Part shown: positions 30,199-35,884 of the stretch, in pieces | Position numbering within the stretch: position 1 is the stretch's first letter | Layout of the letters: every line of letters starts with the position of its first letter | NCBI GenBank assembly: GCA_018398765.1 | Contig: JAHBMJ010001074.1 | Location: 1 to 35,884, forward strand | Origin: Chromera velia | Lineage: Eukaryota; Sar; Chromeraceae | Direction: 5' to 3' | DNA length: 35,884 nucleotides | Position numbers and translations under genes: made by a program | Notes under the pieces: generated by a model | What the model was told of the DNA's origin: nothing | What the model saw: the letters and a program-made list of their open reading frames with translations, nothing else | Databases searched by the model: none

Positions 30199-33100
30199 CT
30201 TTCCTCTTTGCAGACAAAGAAGGGCAGAAACCTCTCTCTCTATACATCTTTCCATTCTCAACAGGTAGAGAACGGTAAAGATCCCTCTCTCTGTGCGTCT
30301 TCACTCTTTGCAGACAAAGCAGGACAGAGACCCCTCTCTCTGTACATCTTTCTTCTTTGCAGACAGAGAAGGGCAGGTCCTGGACCCGTCTCTCTGTACA
30401 TCTTTCTTCTTTGCAGACAGAGAAGGGCAGGACCCCTCTCTCTGTATATCTTCATTCTTTGCAGACAGAGAAGGCCAGAGACCCCTCTCTCTGTATATCT
30501 TCTTCTTTGCAGACAGAGAAGGGAAAAAAACCCTCTCTCTGTACATCTTTATTCCTTGCAGACAGAGCTTGAAGGCTAAAGATCCCTCTCTCTGTACATC
30601 TTTTCATTCTTTGCAGACAGAGAAGGGCAGGACCCCTCTCTCTGTACATCTTTCTTCTTTGCAGACAAAGAAGGCAGGAGACCCCTCTCTCTATACATCT
30701 TCATTCTTTGCAGACGGAGAAGGGCAGAGACCCCTCTGTCTGTACATCTGTATTCTTTGCAGACAGAGAAGGGCAGGACCCCTCTCTCTGCACATCTTCA
30801 TTCTTTGCAGACAGAGAAGGGCAGGACCCCTCTCTCTGTACATCTTCTTCTTTGCAGACAAAGAAGGAAGGAGACCCTCTCTCTGTAAACCTTTCTTCCC
30901 TGCAGACAGAGAAGGGCAGGACCGTCTCTCTGTACATCTTTCTTCTTTGCAGACAAAGAAGGCAGGAGACCCCTCTCTCTGTACATCTTCATTCTTTGCA
31001 GACAGAGAAGGGCAGAGACCCCTCTGTCTGTATATCTGTATTCTTTGCAGACAGAGAAGGGCAGGACCCCTCTCTCTGTACATCTTTCTTCTTTGCAGAC
31101 AGAGAAGGCCAGAGACCTCTCTCTCTGTACATCTTTCTTCTTTGCAGACAGAGAAGGCCAGAGACCCCTCTCTCTGTACATCTTTCTTCTTTGCAGACAG
31201 AGAAGGCCGGAGACCCCTCTCTCTGTACATCTGTCTTCTTTGCAGACAGAGAAGGGAAAAAAACCCTCTCTCTGCATATCTTTCTTCTTTGCAAACAGAA
31301 AAGGGCAGGACTCCTCTCTCTGTACATCTTTCTTCTTTGCAGACAGAGACGGGCAGGACCCTCTCTCTGTACATCTTTCTTCTTTGCAGACAGAGAAGGG
31401 CAGGACCCCTCTCTCTGTACATTTTGCTTCTTCGCAGACAGAGAAGGGCAGAGAACCATCTCTCTGTGCATCTTCTTCTTTGCGGGCAGAGAAGGGCAGG
31501 ACCCTCTCTCTATACATCTTTCTTCTTTGCAGACAAAGAAAGGCAGGACCCTCTCTCTGTACATCTTTCTTCTTTGCAGACAGAGGAGGGCAGGACCCTC
31601 TCTCTGTACATCTTTCTTCTTTGCAGACAGAGAAGGGCAGAGACCCATCTCTTTGTACATCTTCTTCTTTGCAGACAGAGAAGGGCAGGACCCTTCTCTC
31701 TGTACATCTTCCTTCTTTGCAGACAGAGAAGGGCAGGACCCTCTCTCTGTACATCTTTCTTCTTTGCAGACAGAGAAGAGCAGGACCTTCGCTCTATACA
31801 TCTTTCTTCTGTGCAGACAGAGAAGGGCAAGACCCCTCTCTCTGTACATCTTTCTTCTGTGCAGACAGAGAAGGGCAGGACCCCTCTCTTGGTACATCTT
31901 TCTTCTTTGCAGACAGAGAAGGGCAGGACCCCTCTCTCTGTACATCTTTCTTCTGTGCAGACAGAGAAGGGCAGGACTCCTCTCTCTGTACATCTTCATT
32001 CTTTGCAGACAGAGAAGGGCAGGACCCCTCTCTCTGTACATCCTTCTTCTTTGCAGACAGGAAAGGGCAGGACCATCTCTCTGTACATCTTCATTCTTTG
32101 CAGACGGAGAAGGGCAGGACCCCTCTCTCTGTACATCTTTCTTCTTTGTAGACAGAGAAGGGCAGGACCCCTCTCTCTGTACATCTTTCTTCTTTACAGA
32201 CAGAGAAGGGCAGGACCCCTCTCTTGGTACATGTTTCTTCTTTGCAGATAGAGAAGGGCAGGACCGCTCTCTCTGTACACCTTTCTTCTTTGCAGACAGA
32301 GAAGGGCAGGACCCTTTCTCTGTATATCTTTCTTCTTGCAGACAGAGAAGGGCAAGACCTTCTCTCTGTACATTTTTCTTCTTTGTAGACAGAGAAAGGC
32401 AGGACCCCTCTCTCTGTACATCTTTCTTCTTTGCAGACAGAGAAGGGTAAGAGACCCATCTCTCTGTACATCTTTCTTCTTTGCAGACAGAGAAGGGTAG
32501 GACCCCTCTCTCTGTACATCTTTCTTCTTTGCAGACAGAGAAGGGCAGGACCCTCTCTCTGTACATCTTCATTCTTTGCAGACAGAGAAGGGCAGGACCC
32601 CTCTCTCTATATATCTTTCTTCTTTGCAGACAGAGAAGGGCAGGACCCTCTCTCTGTACATCTTCATTCATTGTAGACAGAGAAGGGCGGAGACCCTTCT
32701 CTCTATACATCTTTCTTTTGTGCAGACAGAGAAGGGTAGGACCCCTCTCTCTGTACATCTTTCTTCTTTGTAGACAGAGAAGGGCAGGACCCCTCTCTCT
32801 GTACATCTTTCTTCTGTGTAGACAGAGAAGGGCAGGACCCCACTCTCGGTACATCTTTCTTCTTTGCAGACGGAGAAGGGCAGGACCTTCTCTCTGTACA
32901 TCTTTCTTCTGTGCAGACAGAGAAGGGCAGGACCCCTCTTTCTGTACATCTTCATTCTTTACAGACAGAAAAGGGCAGGACCCCTCTCCCTGTACATCCT
33001 TCTTCTGTGCAGACAGGGAAGTGTAGGACCATCTCTCTGTACATCTTCATTCTTTGCAGACGGAGAAGGGCAGGACCCCTCTCTCTGTACATCTTTCTTC

Positions 33101-35884
33101 TTTGCAGACAGAGAAGGGCAGGACCCCTCTCTGTACATCTTTCTTCTTTACAGACAGAGAAAGGTGGCACCCCTCTCTCTGTACATCTTTCTTTTTTGCA
33201 GACAGAGAAGGGCAGAGACCCATCTCTCTGTACATCTTTCTTCTTTGCAGACAGAGAAGGGCAGGGACCCATCTCTCTGTACATCTTTCTTCTTTGCAGA
33301 CAGAGAAGGGCAGGACCCTCTCTCTGTATATCTTCATTCTTTGCAGACAGAGAAGGGCAGGATCCCTCTCTCTGTACATCTTTCTTCTTTGCAGACAGAG
33401 AAGGGCAAGACCCTCTCTCTGTACATCTTCATTCATTGTAGACAGAGAAGGGCAGGACCCCTCTCTCTGTACATCTTTCTTCTTTGCAAATAGAGAGGGG
33501 CAGGACCCTCTCTCTGCACATCTGTATTCTTTGCAGACAGAGAAGGGCAGGACTCCTCTCTCTGTACATCTCTCTTCTTTACAGATAGAGAAGGCAGGAC
33601 CCCTCTCTCGGTACATCTTTCTGCTTTGCAGACAGAGAAGGGCAGGACCCATCTCTCTGTACATCTTCTTCTTTGCAGACAGAGAAGGGCAGAGACCCCT
33701 CTCTCTGTACATCTTTCTTCTTTGCAGACAGAGAAGGGCAGGACCCCTCTCTCTGTACATCTTTCTTCTTTGCAGACAGAGAAGGGCAGAGACCCATCTC
33801 TTTGCTACATCTTTCTTCTGTGTAGACAGGGAAGGGCAGGACTCCACTCTCTGTACATCTTTCTTCTTTGCAGACAGAGAAGGGCAGGACCTCTCTCTCG
33901 GTACATCCTTCTTTGCAGACAGAGAAGGGCAGGACCTTCTCTCTGTACATCTTTCTTCTTGCAGACAGAGAAGGGCAGGACCCTCTCTCTGTACATCTTT
34001 CTTCTTTGCAGACAGAGAAGGGCAGGACCCATCTCTCTATACATCTTTATTCTTTGCAGACAGAGAAGGGCAGAGACCCCTCTCTCTGCACATCTTCATT
34101 CTTTGCAGATAGAGAAGGGCAGGACCCCTCTCTCTGTACATCTTTCTTCTTTGCAGATAAAGAAGGGCAGAGACCCCTCTCTCTGTACATCCTTCTTCAT
34201 TACAGACAGAGAAAGGCAGAGACCCCTCTCTCTATACATCTTTCTTCTGTGCAGACAGGGAAGGGCAGGACCCCTCTCTCTGTACATCTTTCCTCTTTGC
34301 AGACAGAGAAGGACAGGACCTCTCTCTTGGTACATCCTTCTTTGCAGACAGAGAAGGGCAGGACCTTCTCTCTGTACATCTTTCTTCTTGCAGACAGAGA
34401 AGGGCAGGAACCTCTCCCTGTACATCTTTCTTCTTTGCAGACAGAGAAGGGCAGGACCCCTCTCTCTGTACATCTTTCTTCTTTGCAGACAGAGAAGGGC
34501 AGGACCCTCTCTCTATACATCTTTCTTCTTTGCAGACAAAGAAGGGCAGGATCCCTCCCTCTGTAAATCCTTCTTCTTTGCAGACAGAGAAGGGCAGGAC
34601 CCTCTCTCTGCATATCTTCATTCTTTGCAGACAGAGAAGGGCAGAAACCTCTCCCTGTACATCTTTCTTCTTTGCAGACAGAAACGGGCAGGACCCCTCT
34701 CTCTGTACATCTTTCTTCTTTACAGACAGAGAAGGGCAGGACCCCTCTCTCTGTATATCTTTATTCTTTGTAGACAGAGAAGGGCAGGACCCCTCTCTCT
34801 GTACATCCTTCTTCTGTGCAGATAGAGAAAGGCAGGACCCTCTCTCTGCACATCTTTCTTCTTTGCAGACAGAGAAGGGCAGAACCCTCTCTCTGTACAT
34901 CCTTCTTCTTTGCAGACAGAGAAGGGCAGGACCCATCTCTCTATACATCTTTATTCTTTGCAGACAGAGAAGGGCAGGACCCCTCTCTCTGCACATCTTC
35001 ATTCTTTGCAGATAGAGAAGGGCAGGACCCCACTCTCTGTACATCTTTCTTCTTTGCAGATAAAGAAGGGCAGAGACCCCTCTCTCTATACATCCTTCTT
35101 CTTTACAGACAGAGAAAGGCAGAGATCCCTCTCTCTATACATCTTTCTTCTGTGCAGACAGCGAAGGGCAGGACCCCTCTCTCTGTACATCTTTCTTCTT
35201 TGCAGACAGAGAGAACAGGATCCTTCTCTCTGTAAATCCTTCTTCTTTGCAGACAGAGAAGGGCAGGACCCTCTCTCTGTACTTCTTCGCAGACAGAGAA
35301 GGGCAGGACCCTCTCTCTGTATATCTTCATTCTTTGCAGACAGAGAAGGGCAGGACCCCTCTCTCTGTACATCTTTCTTCTTTGCAGACAGAGAAGGGCA
35401 GGACCCTCTCTCTGTACATCTTTCTTCTTTGCAGACAGAGAAGGGCAGGACCCCTCTCTCTGTACATCTTTCTTCTTTGCAGACAGAGAAGGGCAGGACC
35501 CTCTCTCTGTACATCTTTCTTCTTTGCAGACAGAGAAGGGCAGGACCCTCTCTCTGTACTTCTTCGCAGACAGAGAAGGGCAGGACCCTCTGGACCCTTC
35601 TCTCTGTACATCTTTCTTCTGTGCAGACAGAGAAGGGCAGGACCCCTCTCTCTGTACGTCTTTCTTCTTTGCAGACAGAGAAGGGCAGGACCCCTCTCTC
35701 TGTACATCTTTCTTCTTTGCAGACAGAGAAGGGCAGGACCCCTCTCTCTGTACATCTTTCTTCTTTGCAGACAGAGAAGGGCAGGACCCTCTCTCTGTAC
35801 ATCTTTCTTCTTTGCAGACAGAGAAGGGTAGGACCCCTCATTCTGTACATCTTTCTTCTTTGCAGATAGAGAAGGGCAGGACCC
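30199..35884. repeat. 48-bp tandem minisatellite, about 118 copies, continuing past the right edge
   Basis: The unit, starting at TTTGCAGACAGAGAAGGGCA and continuing through GGACCCCTCTCTCTGTACAT and CTTTCTTC, repeats with 47-, 48- and occasional 49-bp variants, chiefly from CCC versus CCCC after GGA. The leftmost few copies (30207-30340) are the most diverged, and copies near the right edge are nearly identical. Higher-order blocks recur: for example a set that includes truncated TACATCCTTCTTTGCAG copies appears near 33,890 and again near 34,325. Each unit carries CTTTCTTCTTTGCAG, a good plus-strand splice acceptor. The consensus has no stop codon in any of six frames, so the long frames on both strands are artefacts. 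Confidence 0.97.

Noticed and set aside
30293-32854. Very long open frames (about 650 codons plus, 620 codons minus) as protein-coding genes
   Set aside because: They overlap on both strands and all frames, and arise solely from the stop-free 48-bp tandem unit. None shows non-repetitive sequence.
30199-35884. CRISPR array
   Set aside because: Units are directly tandem with no unique spacers, the host is eukaryotic and no cas genes are present.

Overview
The window reads as nuclear DNA of an intron-rich unicellular eukaryote. Genes are split into many short exons with GT..AG introns full of microsatellites. Coding segments favour G or C at the third codon position, while AT-rich blocks with retroelement debris separate the genes. 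A chromerid alga or related alveolate is my best guess. This rests on style and on a degenerate multi-EF-hand protein of a type I associate with alveolates, not on a species-specific marker.

Layout. (1) 1-430: low-complexity coding segment at the left edge, strand ambiguous. (2) 771 to about 4,980, minus: EF-hand-like protein in at least ten exons. (3) 5,601-7,985, minus: secreted inosine-uridine nucleoside hydrolase in two exons. (4) 8,917-11,905, plus: J-domain (DnaJ) co-chaperone with a probable mitochondrial presequence, interrupted by an assembly gap. (5) 11,906-20,600: mostly AT-rich, with decayed copia-type reverse transcriptase and RNase H pieces, a second RNase H fragment, a GC-rich hairpin cluster, a possible BolA-like fragment and long CA/TG microsatellites. 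(6) 21,412-28,812, minus: a tRNA dimethylallyltransferase (TRIT1/MiaA family) reconstructed here in fifteen exons with consistent reading phase at every junction. (7) 29,763-30,122, plus: three short exons of an unrecognised gene. (8) 30,199 to the right edge: at least 5.7 kb of a 48-bp tandem repeat.

The most interesting signal is a class of minisatellites whose unit carries an intron 3' splice site in the sense of the host gene. In the tRNA-modification gene, the exon with the conserved GYKEF motif sits in six tandem 51-bp copies, each with its own TTGCAG/GA acceptor. Three of these acceptors keep the downstream frame and three do not. The 48-bp array at the right edge carries a strong acceptor (CTTTCTTCTTTGCAG) in about 118 copies, starting 84 bases after a plus-strand donor. 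A 34-bp triplicate in the EF-hand gene shows the same feature.

The genes do not form an operon or obvious pathway. Two housekeeping functions (tRNA modification and protein folding) and one nucleoside-salvage enzyme lie among mobile-element remnants.
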